Positions 1 to 8,397 of a stretch of DNA of 64,000 nucleotides are shown here, piece after piece; position 1 is the first letter of the stretch; each line of letters starts with the position of its first letter. The notes under the pieces are model-generated. The model did not search any database and was not told where the DNA came from. It saw only the letters and a program-made list of their open reading frames with translations. Source of the stretch: Massilia sp. Root133 (GTDB lineage: Bacteria > Pseudomonadota > Gammaproteobacteria > Burkholderiales > Burkholderiaceae_D); assembly GCF_001426525.1 (NCBI RefSeq), contig NZ_LMEW01000011.1:46856-110855 (forward strand), read 5' to 3'. A program made the translations under genes and the position numbers.

Positions 1-1455
1 GACCTCACCGGTCGCGAGGCCGATGCCGGACACGATGCCGGCGCCGCCGCGCGCGCTTTCCAGCAGCGCCTTCGGCGTGTCGACGCCCTGGAACAGCGGC
101 GAGCCGTTCGGCAGCACGAGCTGCGTCAGGCCCGGGTGCAGGCCGACGATCACGGTGTCCGGCTTCATGCGGATCGTGTCGTTGACGATGTAGAAGCCCT
201 GCGGCAGGTACACGACGCGGTTGCTGTCGATGGCCTTCTGGATGGCGGCCGTGTCGTCCGCGCGGCCGTCGCCCTTCGCGCCGAATTTGTGCACGTTGGC
301 CCATTCTTTCGACGGCGGCAGCGCTTTCAGCACACGCTGCGGCGTGGCCTTGGCAGGCAAAGGCCCCGTCTTGTAGTTCGTCGTGAAGCGCCCCGGCGCG
401 CCCAGCCGGTCCAGCTTCATGCCGTAGTTGAGTTCCGTGACCTCGTACGCGCGGCCGGCCCCCGCGAGGGTCTTGCCGCTGTCGCGGAATTGCGCAAAGG
501 TCGGGACGTTACGAGCGCTGGCGTGGTCGAACGCGATCTGCGTGTAGACGTTGTCCTCGTTGCTGATGACGACGGCGGCCTTCGCCACGTTCTCGAAGCG
601 GACGTTCTTCGCATACAGCCAGTCGCCGTAGCCGCGGTCGATGTCGATGCCGACCGGGGTGTCGCGGATGTCGACGTTGTCCAGCGTGAGCCCGGCTTCG
701 TGTTCGCGGATGGCGGCGTCGCGCTGGCCGTCGAACGTCGCGTCGACGAGCGTGAACTGCCACGCGGGCGACGTCTTCTCCGCGAGGATGCCGTAGCGGC
801 CCCCGTGGAATTTCAGGTCGTACGCGATGTTGCCGACGTGGTAGACGCCGGCCAGGCCGCTGCCGATATGGAAATCGATGTGCGACAGGTTCGAGTGCTG
901 CGCCGTGTGCATGCGCACGCCGGTGGCGGCCGGGTTACCGTCGCCGATCTCGAAGTCGACGTTCGACAGCACGGAGTAGAAGGTGGCGGAGTTCGCGTCG
1001 CGCACGTCCTTGTCCGCGCCGACGGCGCCGGCGACGGGCATCGGCACCTTACCCACCGTGTACTGGTCGCCGCCGGTGAAGATCACCATGTTGGCGACGC
1101 CCTGCTGGAAGCCCGGCGTCTGCGGCGCCAGCACGAACACGGGACGCGTCGCGCCCACGCCGTACACGCGCACGGCGAGCGGAATCAGGATGCTCTTCGT
1201 GATGCGGTAGCGGCCCGACGGCAGGAACACGACGCCGCCTTCGCCCTTGTTGGCGGCGGCGTCGATGGCCTGCTGGATGGCGGCGGTGTCGTCCGTCTTG
1301 CCGTCACCCTTGGCATGCACGACGACGGCGCGCGGGTCCTCGGGCATGGTCTGGAAAGCCGACACGGAAGCGGCGGATGCTGGCGCTGCTAGCACGAACG
1401 CGAGCACAAGCGCCGCCGGCAGCGGACGTAAAAGCGTTGAAAGCGTAGTCTTCAT
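1..1455 (-). CDS. Secreted pectate-lyase-fold protein (Pectate_lyase_3 type), C-terminus beyond window
   Basis: Reading leftward from ATG at 1455, 485 codons stay open to the window edge, so the C-terminus is missing. Residues 1-29 form a signal peptide (basic start, Leu/Ala core, ends in ASA), predicting export. Two copies of the motif that opens Pectate_lyase_3/GH55-type beta-helices are visible: GDGKTDDTAAIQQAID near residue 50 and GDGRADDTAAIQKAID near residue 395. The double beta-helix layout resembles GH55-like enzymes or phage-type polysaccharide lyases, but no catalytic residues can be assigned. It starts 6 bases after the gntP-like stop codon, so it is probably the last gene of the sugar-acid operon and may process the polymer whose products the receptor and permease import. 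Substrate unknown. Confidence 0.8.
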   Translation of the reverse strand, partial: MKTTLSTLLRPLPAALVLAFVLAAPASAASVSAFQTMPEDPRAVVVHAKGDGKTDDTAAIQQAIDAAANKGEGGVVFLPSGRYRITKSILIPLAVRVYGVGATRPVFVLAPQTPGFQQGVANMVIFTGGDQYTVGKVPMPVAGAVGADKDVRDANSATFYSVLSNVDFEIGDGNPAATGVRMHTAQHSNLSHIDFHIGSGLAGVYHVGNIAYDLKFHGGRYGILAEKTSPAWQFTLVDATFDGQRDAAIREHEAGLTLDNVDIRDTPVGIDIDRGYGDWLYAKNVRFENVAKAAVVISNEDNVYTQIAFDHASARNVPTFAQFRDSGKTLAGAGRAYEVTELNYGMKLDRLGAPGRFTTNYKTGPLPAKATPQRVLKALPPSKEWANVHKFGAKGDGRADDTAAIQKAIDSNRVVYLPQGFYIVNDTIRMKPDTVIVGLHPGLTQLVLPNGSPLFQGVDTPKALLESARGGAGIVSGIGLATGEV

Positions 1456-1461
1456 TTATAG

Positions 1462-2784
1462 TTATCCTTGAGTGACGAACAGCGACAACAACATCACGAA
1501 CAGCAGTCCGAACACGCCGACGAGGGTCTCCATCATCGTCCACGAGCGGAACGTATCCTTCAGCGACAGGCCGAAGTATTCCTTGAACATCCAGAAGCCC
1601 GAATCGTTCACGTGACTGAACATCAGGCTCCCTGCGCCGACGGCGAGGACCATCAGGTTCGGGTCCACGCCGGAGCTTTCCACGAGCGGCCCGACGACGC
1701 CGGCCGCCGTGATGCCGGCCACCGTGGCGGAGCCCAGGCACACGCGGATCAGCGTCGCCACGGCCCAGCCGAGCAGCAGCGGATGCACGGGCATGTGCGC
1801 GAGCTGCGTGCCCAGTTCCGCGCTGACGCCGGAATCGATCAGCACCTGTTTCAACCCACCGGCGCCGGCGATGATCATCAGGATCGGCGAGATCTCGCGC
1901 AGCGCGCCCGCGGCGCTGTCCGTCACTTTCGAAAACGGCTGGCCGCGGCCGATACCCAGCGTGACGACCGCGACAAAGTACGACAACAGCATCACGATGA
2001 GCGGACTGGATAGAAATGCGAGCGGCTTGGACAGGTCGGGACGGACGATCGTGACGAGCGTGAGTGCCCCCAGCACCACGACGGGCAGCAATGCGGTGAA
2101 GAAGCTGTTGAAGGTGCCCGGCAGCTCGCTGTCGGGGATCTCCTGCTGCGCAGTGCGGAACATCGGCGCGGGCTCGGCGCGGATGTGTTTCAGCGACATG
2201 GCGAAGATCGGCCCGGCGATGATCAGCGTGGGGATCGCGACGACGAGGCCATACAGCAGCGTCTTGCCCATGTCCGCGTGCACGGCGACGACGAGCGCCG
2301 TCGCGGACGGATGCGGCGGCAGGAAGCCGTGCGCGATCGACAGGCCCGCCAGCAGCGGCATGCCGAGCGCCACGGCCGGACGGCCGGACTGGTACACGAG
2401 CGAGAAGATCAGCGGGATCATCAGCACGAAGCCGACGTTGTAGTACAGCGGCATGCCGACGACGAAACCGGTGACGGTCATCGCCACCGGAATCCGCGCC
2501 ATGCCGAGCCGGTCGACGAGGCTGATGGCGATGCGCCGGGCCGCGCCGCTGTCGGCGATCAGCTTGCCGAACACGGCGCCCAGGCAGATCACGACGACCA
2601 GGGACCCGAGCAGGTCACCGATCCCCTTTTCGATGGCGCCCGGGATCTTCGCGGCAGGCATCCCGAGCATCAAGGCGGCGACGATGGCTGCGACGACGAA
2701 CGCGAGGAGCGGCTGAATCTTGCCCCACGCGATCATCACCGTCAGCAGCCCGACCGCCAGCAGTACGGACAGCAGGTTCCACAC
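1462..2784 (-). CDS. GntP-family gluconate/sugar-acid:H+ symporter
   Basis: A 440-residue, very hydrophobic protein with the length and 12-or-more-helix pattern of GntP permeases. Family-like stretches include the N-terminal LLAFVVAAIVAALMLGMP and the internal GGLKQVLIDSG and GAGSLMFSHVNDSGFW, the last being a strongly conserved C-terminal block. It sits in the inner membrane and should import gluconate or a related aldonate/uronate by proton symport. It lies 13 bases after the TonB receptor gene and 6 bases before the pectate-lyase-like gene, and a gluconokinase gene heads the same run, which supports an aldonate substrate. Whether that is gluconate itself cannot be read from sequence. Confidence 0.9.
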   Translation of the reverse strand: MWNLLSVLLAVGLLTVMIAWGKIQPLLAFVVAAIVAALMLGMPAAKIPGAIEKGIGDLLGSLVVVICLGAVFGKLIADSGAARRIAISLVDRLGMARIPVAMTVTGFVVGMPLYYNVGFVLMIPLIFSLVYQSGRPAVALGMPLLAGLSIAHGFLPPHPSATALVVAVHADMGKTLLYGLVVAIPTLIIAGPIFAMSLKHIRAEPAPMFRTAQQEIPDSELPGTFNSFFTALLPVVVLGALTLVTIVRPDLSKPLAFLSSPLIVMLLSYFVAVVTLGIGRGQPFSKVTDSAAGALREISPILMIIAGAGGLKQVLIDSGVSAELGTQLAHMPVHPLLLGWAVATLIRVCLGSATVAGITAAGVVGPLVESSGVDPNLMVLAVGAGSLMFSHVNDSGFWMFKEYFGLSLKDTFRSWTMMETLVGVFGLLFVMLLSLFVTQG

Positions 2785-2797
2785 GGCCGGCCTCCGT

Positions 2798-5776
2798 TTA
2801 GAAGTTGTAGCGCAGGCCGGCGCGGTAGGTGCGTCCCACGACGTCGTACAGGGCGGGGTTGATCGCGAAGCTCGGGTTGGCCTGCGGTGCCGGTTCCGGA
2901 TCGCGGTCCGCCAGGTTGTCGATCTTGAAGTAGACCATCAGCTGCTTCGACACGTTGTAGCTGCCGCCGAAGTCGACGTAGGTCGCGCCCTTCATCTTGT
3001 TGTCGTAGATGGTCGGGTGGATCAAGGTCGACACCGGGCAGTTCGTCTGGCACTCGATGTACTCGTTGCTGTACTTGCCGTCGCTGAACCAGCGCTCGGT
3101 GAGGGTCAGGCTCAACTTGTCGTTATCCCACGACTGCGTGGCGAGCAGCTTCCACTTCGGCGTGTTGCCCAGGTTGACGCCAGCCCCTTCCGACGGAATC
3201 GTGCCGACGACGCCCGAATCCGTGATGAAGTGCAGCGTGCGGGTGGCCAGCGCACGGACGGTGAAGCGGCCCGGCAGGTTGAATTTATCGAGGTTCGTGC
3301 GGTACGCCGACTCGATGTCGAAGCCCTTCAGATGCAGCGAAGCGAGATTGAAGTTCTGCACCGTGACGTAGTTGTTGCCCGGGCTGTTCAGCACCATCGC
3401 CTGGCAGATTTCCTGGTTGCCGGCCACGCACAGGTCGACTTCCTGCTGGATCGACAAGGTCGAGATCACGTCGTTGACCTTGATGTCGTAGTAGTCGAGC
3501 GACGTCGAGAAGCCCGGCGCCCAGCTCGGCTGGCTCAGTACGATGCCGAACGAGTTGTTGCGCGCGATTTCCGGACGCAGGTTCGTGTTGCCGACGGTGC
3601 GCTGCTGCACGCTGACCGTGTTGCCCTGGTACTGCACCTGGTTGTTGACGACGACCGGTGCCGCGAACAGTTCGGAGAGGTTCGGTGCGCGCACGTCCTT
3701 CGAGCTGACGGCGCGGAAGCGCAGGCCGTCGATCGGCGTCTTCCACGTGGCGCCGATCTTCCAGCTGCTGACGCTGCCGGCGGTGCTGTACTTGGTCTGG
3801 CGGTCGGCCAGGTTCAGGTTCGCCTCGCCCCAGGTGTCGGACTTCAGCACGGGCAGGTTCAGCTCGATGTACGCCTCGCGCACGTTGTACGAGCCCGCGC
3901 CGTTGTGATAGTTACCGGCATACCAGTTGTTGCCGACCGTGCTGTTGAGGGTCGGATCGAGCGGGTAGGCGGCACCGCCGATCGAATCCGGGGAGACGCC
4001 GGCGCCGTACGGGTCGCCGTGCACGTCGTATTTCTCGCGGCGCCATTCGGCACCCGTCGCCATCGACAGCGGACCGGCCCAGCCTTCCCAGATCTCGCCG
4101 TTGAAGTTGGCGCTGGCCACGTCCTGGCTCTGCGTCGTGCGCTGGATCGGGCCGGCGCCCGGCGCGATATAGCCCCACGCGGCCGGATCGACCGGGTTGT
4201 TGCCGATGATGTTCAGCGGCACGCAACCGTTGGCGGCGGCGACGGCGTTGCGGCAGACGATCTTGCCGCTGGCATCGCGCACGGCGTCGATCGCGTTGTT
4301 GTAGCGCGTGTTCAGCGTGATGTCGTAGACGTTGATGTTCGTCGTGTTCTCGCCGTGTTCCGCATACGCGTCGTACGACCAGTCCTTGCCGAACAGCGTG
4401 AACGTGCCGTCCGCGCCGACGACGAAGCGGCGCTGCGTGCGCGTCGGGTGGACGTTGATGTTTTCCGGGAAGATCGCGTTCGCCGTGCCGTACTGGAAGC
4501 TCTTGATGTTGTTGGCCGCGCAGGCCGCCGCGATCGACGCCGGCAGGAACGGGTTGTCGCACTGGATCGTCAGGTTGGCCTGCTTGGCCGCACCCGGGTT
4601 CGGCGAGAAGTGCGATTTCACCTGCGCATAGTTCGCGGTGAAATAGATCTCGTTATCCGCGTCGAGGTCCCAAGACAAGCGCGTGTAGGCGACTTGTCGC
4701 TTGAAATTCATCGCGAGGTTCGTACCGGCGCCCACGCTGCCCGAGAGGTCGCCGCCCACGCAGAATGGATTCACGCAGTTCGTGACCTGGCCGGTGCCGG
4801 TCGGCACGCCGTTCGAGCCGTAGTTGAACTGGTACGGCACGCCGCCGTCGCCGAACGCGGTGCCCTGCAGCGGGCCGTTCGTGATCAGACCGTATTTCGA
4901 ATACTGGTATTGCTGGGCATGGTCGATGGCCATGTATTCCGGCTTGCCGTCGGTGGTCTGCGACAGCGGACGGCGCTGGAACACCGTGTTGCGGTACCAC
5001 GTGCGGCCGCCTGCGCCCACTTCGCCGAAGCCCGGCGCATCGATGCCGTTTTCCTTGCTGAACTCGCCGCTGACGGTCGCGTGCAGGCGGTCGTCCATGA
5101 AGCCCTTGCCCCAGGCGGCCTGCAGCGTGCCGCTCTTGTCGTCGTGGTAGCGCGTCTGGCCGCCCTCGACGTTGGCTTTAAAACCCGTGAATTTTTTGTC
5201 GGTGATGAAGTTGACGACGCCACCCACCGCATCGGAACCGTACGACGCCGACGCACCGCCCGTGACGACGTCCACGCGTTTCACTAGCAGTTGCGGGAAC
5301 TGGCTGACGTCCGTGACGCCGGTGACGTTCGCGCCGACGACACGCTGGCCGTCGAGCAGGGTCAGGGTCCGGATGGTGCCCAGGCCGCGCAGGCTCAGCG
5401 AGCTCAAACCCTGGATGCCGCTCGACGTGCTGTTGGTGCTCGTCGTGCGGCCCGTGCTGCCTTGCAGCGCCGGCAGTTCGGCCAGCGTGTTGAACAGGTT
5501 CGGCTTGGCGGCCTTTTCGAGGTCGGCGCTGGACAGGCTCGTCGTCGGCGTCGGCTGCGTGAAGCCGCGGGCCGCGATGCGCGAGCCGGAAATGCGCACG
5601 ACGTTCGCTTCCGGGACGGCGGGCGTGGTGCCGGCGGTCTGGTCGGCCGGGGCCGCTTGTGTGTCCGTAGCGGGTTGTTGTGCCGGTTCGGCCTGCTGGG
5701 CGTGAGCGGCGCCGAGCATGCCGCACGCGCTGGCGACGGCGAGGTTGATGAGGGTGCGTTGTAGTGGTGTACGCAT
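2798..5776 (-). CDS. TonB-dependent receptor (carbohydrate-type)
   Basis: 992 residues. The ATG at 5776 is chosen because GGAG lies 6 bases upstream; an in-frame ATG at 5788 is possible. A signal peptide (about residues 1-26, ending AHA) is followed by an Ala/Gln/Pro-rich linker and VVRISGSRI, a TonB-box-like start. The plug domain has LSLRGLGTIRTLTLLDGQRV and GGASASYGSDAVGGVVNFIT, typical of large Xanthomonas/Caulobacter-type receptors. The C-terminus ends in an aromatic residue (YRAGLRYNF), as outer-membrane barrels do. The role is active outer-membrane uptake, here probably of oligosaccharides released by the downstream secreted protein. It lies between the gluconokinase and GntP permease genes on the same strand. 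The exact ligand is an inference from context. Confidence 0.92.
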   Translation of the reverse strand: MRTPLQRTLINLAVASACGMLGAAHAQQAEPAQQPATDTQAAPADQTAGTTPAVPEANVVRISGSRIAARGFTQPTPTTSLSSADLEKAAKPNLFNTLAELPALQGSTGRTTSTNSTSSGIQGLSSLSLRGLGTIRTLTLLDGQRVVGANVTGVTDVSQFPQLLVKRVDVVTGGASASYGSDAVGGVVNFITDKKFTGFKANVEGGQTRYHDDKSGTLQAAWGKGFMDDRLHATVSGEFSKENGIDAPGFGEVGAGGRTWYRNTVFQRRPLSQTTDGKPEYMAIDHAQQYQYSKYGLITNGPLQGTAFGDGGVPYQFNYGSNGVPTGTGQVTNCVNPFCVGGDLSGSVGAGTNLAMNFKRQVAYTRLSWDLDADNEIYFTANYAQVKSHFSPNPGAAKQANLTIQCDNPFLPASIAAACAANNIKSFQYGTANAIFPENINVHPTRTQRRFVVGADGTFTLFGKDWSYDAYAEHGENTTNINVYDITLNTRYNNAIDAVRDASGKIVCRNAVAAANGCVPLNIIGNNPVDPAAWGYIAPGAGPIQRTTQSQDVASANFNGEIWEGWAGPLSMATGAEWRREKYDVHGDPYGAGVSPDSIGGAAYPLDPTLNSTVGNNWYAGNYHNGAGSYNVREAYIELNLPVLKSDTWGEANLNLADRQTKYSTAGSVSSWKIGATWKTPIDGLRFRAVSSKDVRAPNLSELFAAPVVVNNQVQYQGNTVSVQQRTVGNTNLRPEIARNNSFGIVLSQPSWAPGFSTSLDYYDIKVNDVISTLSIQQEVDLCVAGNQEICQAMVLNSPGNNYVTVQNFNLASLHLKGFDIESAYRTNLDKFNLPGRFTVRALATRTLHFITDSGVVGTIPSEGAGVNLGNTPKWKLLATQSWDNDKLSLTLTERWFSDGKYSNEYIECQTNCPVSTLIHPTIYDNKMKGATYVDFGGSYNVSKQLMVYFKIDNLADRDPEPAPQANPSFAINPALYDVVGRTYRAGLRYNF

Positions 5777-5849
5777 GGTAGTCTCCATTATTCTGATGTG
5801 GTCGGCATGCCGCCTCGGATGGGCGGCTGGGCCGGGTGCGACGACTGAC

Positions 5850-6386
5850 TTATTGATTGATCGATGCGATGATGCTGGCCACCAGGACGTCTGGCGGCTG
5901 GGTAATGTCCAGGGTAATGCCGGCTTCGTCCGGCTGCAGCGGCTCGAGGTCGCGCAACTGGCTGTCCAGCAGGGTGATCGGCATGTAGTGGCCGATGCGC
6001 GTCTGCATGCGTGCCGCGATCGTGCCGCGCGGACCATGTAAATGGGCGAAGCGCAGGTTCGGGTCGGCCTGGCGCAACAGGTCGCGGTAGCGGCGCTTGA
6101 GTGCCGAGCACGACACGACGACGCCCGTGCCGCGTTCGCGTGCGGCGCCGATCTCGTTGGCCAGGGCTTGCAGCCAGCCGGCGCGGTCGTCGTCCGTCAG
6201 CGGGATGCCGGCCGACATCTTGACCACGTTCGGCGCCGGGTGATACGCGTCGCCCTCGAGGAAGGCGACGTCGAACGCCGCGGCGAGGGCGGCAGCGATC
6301 GTGCTCTTGCCGCAGCCGCAGACGCCCATGACGACCCAGCGGTAGCCTTCGCCCGACTGGTTGGATACATCGCTTGGTGATGCCAT
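5850..6386 (-). CDS. gntK: Gluconokinase
   Basis: 178 residues, the usual size for GntK/IdnK. The P-loop GVCGCGKST is at residues 21-29, followed by FLEGDAYHP and a region like KMSAGIPLTDDDRAGWL, which are hallmark gluconokinase blocks, and CSALKRRYRDLLR. It phosphorylates D-gluconate with ATP to 6-phosphogluconate in the cytosol, feeding the Entner-Doudoroff or pentose-phosphate route. It is the first gene of the leftward locus, with a 73-base gap before the TonB receptor gene. Two LacI-type palindromes upstream (6419-6431 and 6575-6592) suggest repression relieved by a sugar acid; no such repressor gene is in the window. Confidence 0.93.
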   Translation of the reverse strand: MASPSDVSNQSGEGYRWVVMGVCGCGKSTIAAALAAAFDVAFLEGDAYHPAPNVVKMSAGIPLTDDDRAGWLQALANEIGAARERGTGVVVSCSALKRRYRDLLRQADPNLRFAHLHGPRGTIAARMQTRIGHYMPITLLDSQLRDLEPLQPDEAGITLDITQPPDVLVASIIASINQ

Positions 6387-6418
6387 TCTCTCTCTCTTTC
6401 TGTCAATTCACAGCGACC

Positions 6419-6431
6419 GTTAGCGCTATCA
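6419..6431. promoter_or_regulatory. Imperfect LacI-type operator upstream of gntK
   Basis: On the gntK strand this reads TGATAGCGCTAAC, one substitution from the core of the perfect palindrome at 6575. It lies about 35 bases before the gntK start. The central AGCGCT is typical of LacI-family operators, and the motif is close to the Xanthomonas xylan-utilisation box as I recall it (TGGTAGCGCTAACA). Function is inferred. Confidence 0.55.
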
Positions 6432-6509
6432 TTTTTGCCAAGTCTTCAATAAGGCGGCGGGTTTGTAAAGCGTTATTCATGTTGCGGAGCAAACCGGGTG
6501 GCGGGCGTC

Positions 6510-6526
6510 TCATGCAATTTGCATGA
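6510..6526. promoter_or_regulatory. Perfect 8-1-8 palindrome in the gntK upstream region
   Basis: TCATGCAA-T-TTGCATGA is a perfect inverted repeat with a one-base centre, lying between the two LacI-type sites. It differs from them in sequence, so it could bind a second regulator. No matching regulator is seen in the window. Confidence 0.4.
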
Positions 6527-6574
6527 AATGAGGGTCATATCGCTGTTGCGTCAGAGGGAAACCGCGAAAACGGG

Positions 6575-6592
6575 ACTGATAGCGCTATCAGT
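6575..6592. promoter_or_regulatory. Perfect 18-bp LacI-type operator
   Basis: ACTGATAGCGCTATCAGT is a perfect 18-base palindrome with the central CpG usual for LacI-family operators. It is centred 159 bases from the imperfect site near gntK. A pair of sites at this spacing could support repression by DNA looping. No LacI-family gene lies nearby; the regulator is presumably encoded elsewhere. Confidence 0.65.
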
Positions 6593-6628
6593 TGTGCATG
6601 GCGGCATTACATTGAGAGCGTGTGGCGT

Positions 6629-7705
6629 TTACAACACGTTTGCATCACCAGACGTTGGTGGAGTCGTAATCTTGGTCCGATGCAGGCGCATTTGCACGAC
6701 AAACATTCGCAGTGCGGCCAGGAAGGGAACGGAGAGGAAGATGCCGGCCACGCCGGCCAGTTCCTCGCCGGCGAGCAGGCCGAACACGACGAGGATCGGC
6801 GGCACGTCGACGCCCTCGCTCATCAGCCAGGGGCTCAACATATAGTCCTGGAAGACGCGGTAGCCGCCGATGAAGAGAATGATCCAGCCCACGTGCTCGT
6901 AGCCGCTGAACAGGGCGACGCCGACGATGGCCGCCGCCGCGACGAGCGGCCCCAGCACGGGAATCACTTCCAGCACGGCCGCGACGCCGGCCAGCAGCAG
7001 CGCGAACGGCACCCTCATCAGCGACAGCACGAGACCGTAGGCGAGGAGCGTCGCCAGCGACAGCAGGGCCAGTGCCCGCACATAGCTCGACAGCAAGGCG
7101 TTCAGGCCGTGCAGCACGTCTGTCCAGAACGCGCCGTTGCGGCGGTGGCGCATCGCCACGAGCAATTCGTCGAAGACATGCGCCTGCAGGATCATCAGGA
7201 AGCTCAGGATCGGGACGACGACGACGTAGATCAGGTTGCCGGCCAGGTGCACCAAGCCGTAGCCGATGTTGCGCACGAACGGCATCGCCTCCGCCGAACC
7301 GCCCTGCAACAGGTCGCGCAGGAAAGCGGCCAGGCGCGCGCGCAAGGGTTCGAGCAGGTGGGGCAGCGGCAGGCGCCGCTCCAGCGTGGCGGGATCGAGC
7401 AGGGTCGGCAACTGTTGCGCGAGCGCCGTCGCCTGCTCGGCCACCGTGTTGCCGAACAGCCCGACGGCCAGCGCGACGAGCCCGACCACGACGAGGTAGA
7501 CGAGGCACAGCAGGAGCGTGCGCGGCACGCGGCCGCCGGCGACGCGCTGGGCCAGCACGAACAACGGATAGATGAGGTAGCTGAACAGCACGGCGATCAG
7601 CATCACCAGCAGCGTCGTCCGCACGAGAAAGACGCCGTACAGACCTGCTATCACCAGCGCGGCCGTCCACACCACGCGGGCCGTACGCGCATCGATACCG
7701 AACAC
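6629..7705 (-). CDS. AI-2E family transporter / PerM-like permease
   Basis: 358 residues, the normal length of the AI-2E/PerM (UPF0118) family. The profile is typical: two N-terminal membrane helices (about 10-50), a helix near 65-85, a long soluble segment (about 90-150), then a cluster of C-terminal helices. Family blocks include VPFALLLAGVAAVLEVIPVLGPLVAA and DYMLSPWLMSEGVDVPPILVVFGLLAGEELAGVAGIFLSVP-like sequence. It sits in the inner membrane; known members export small signals or act in Na+/H+ exchange, so the substrate here is open. Its stop lies 37 bases before the perfect operator of the gntK locus, but it has its own upstream region and is probably a separate unit. Confidence 0.88.
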   Translation of the reverse strand: MFGIDARTARVVWTAALVIAGLYGVFLVRTTLLVMLIAVLFSYLIYPLFVLAQRVAGGRVPRTLLLCLVYLVVVGLVALAVGLFGNTVAEQATALAQQLPTLLDPATLERRLPLPHLLEPLRARLAAFLRDLLQGGSAEAMPFVRNIGYGLVHLAGNLIYVVVVPILSFLMILQAHVFDELLVAMRHRRNGAFWTDVLHGLNALLSSYVRALALLSLATLLAYGLVLSLMRVPFALLLAGVAAVLEVIPVLGPLVAAAAIVGVALFSGYEHVGWIILFIGGYRVFQDYMLSPWLMSEGVDVPPILVVFGLLAGEELAGVAGIFLSVPFLAALRMFVVQMRLHRTKITTPPTSGDANVL

Positions 7706-7848
7706 GGCGTCTCCCTGTCAGCAACCCGCCACGGCGGCGGGCCTTGTCATGATGATACGGCGACGCCTTCTTCGCTGGCGCGCAACTCCGCCTGGGGGTG
7801 CTACATTCGGTGCTACATCAAGCGTGCATGGAGCACAGGGAGGGCCAC

Positions 7849-8397
7849 GTGAAACGCAGCTATCGCTGGGCAACGGAGCAGGGTGGCGGCCTGGAGCGTG
7901 TCGAACTGGAGACCGGGGAGGCCGGCGTGACGGCGGAAGGCGTCCTCATCGGTCCCGCCGGCGGGCGGCTGTTCGCCTGCAGTTATCTGCTGTGCTGCGA
8001 CGAACAATGGCGCGTGCGCAGCCTCGGCGTCCATGTCGCGGGCAAGGGGCAAGTGAGCCTGCACGCCGACGGGGCCGGCAACTGGACTGACGCGGACGGT
8101 ACCCCGTTGCCGGCGCTGCAGGGCTGCACGGACGTCGACCTGTCCGGCAGTCCCTTCACGAACACGTTGCCGATCCGGCGCCTCGGTGATGCGCTGCATG
8201 ACCGCCAGGAAATCCGCGTCGCGTACGTCGACCTGCCCAAGCTCGACGTCCAGCCCGTCGCGCAGGCGTACACGCGCGTGGCGCCCGACCGGGTGCGGTT
8301 CGAAAGCCTGTCCCGGCCGTTCGCCGCCGACCTCGACGTCGACGGCGACGGCGTCGTGCTGCGCTACGAGGGGTTGTTTACGCGCGTCGCGGGCTGA
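7849..8397 (+). CDS. Putative glycolipid-binding domain protein (PF06475-like)
   Basis: 182 residues from GTG at 7849, chosen because a strong AGGGAGG ribosome-binding site lies just upstream; in-frame ATGs at 7798 and 7828 lack one. The protein starts KRSYRWATEQGGGLERVEL and ends in the acidic repeat DLDVDGDGVVLRYEGLF, a pattern I associate with the putative glycolipid-binding family. It has no signal peptide or membrane helix, so it is cytosolic. The last 34 bases overlap convergently with the DUF418 gene on the other strand. No pathway can be assigned. Confidence 0.6.
   Translation: MKRSYRWATEQGGGLERVELETGEAGVTAEGVLIGPAGGRLFACSYLLCCDEQWRVRSLGVHVAGKGQVSLHADGAGNWTDADGTPLPALQGCTDVDLSGSPFTNTLPIRRLGDALHDRQEIRVAYVDLPKLDVQPVAQAYTRVAPDRVRFESLSRPFAADLDVDGDGVVLRYEGLFTRVAG

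Noticed and set aside
136..1392. 418-codon plus-strand frame at the window start
   Set aside because: The minus strand encodes a signal peptide and two repeats of a known beta-helix motif through the same bases.
2720..5287. 855-codon open frame on the plus strand over the TonB receptor gene
   Set aside because: It is an antisense frame of high-GC coding DNA; its protein is rich in Arg/Asp/His/Val with no family resemblance, while the minus-strand receptor is clear.
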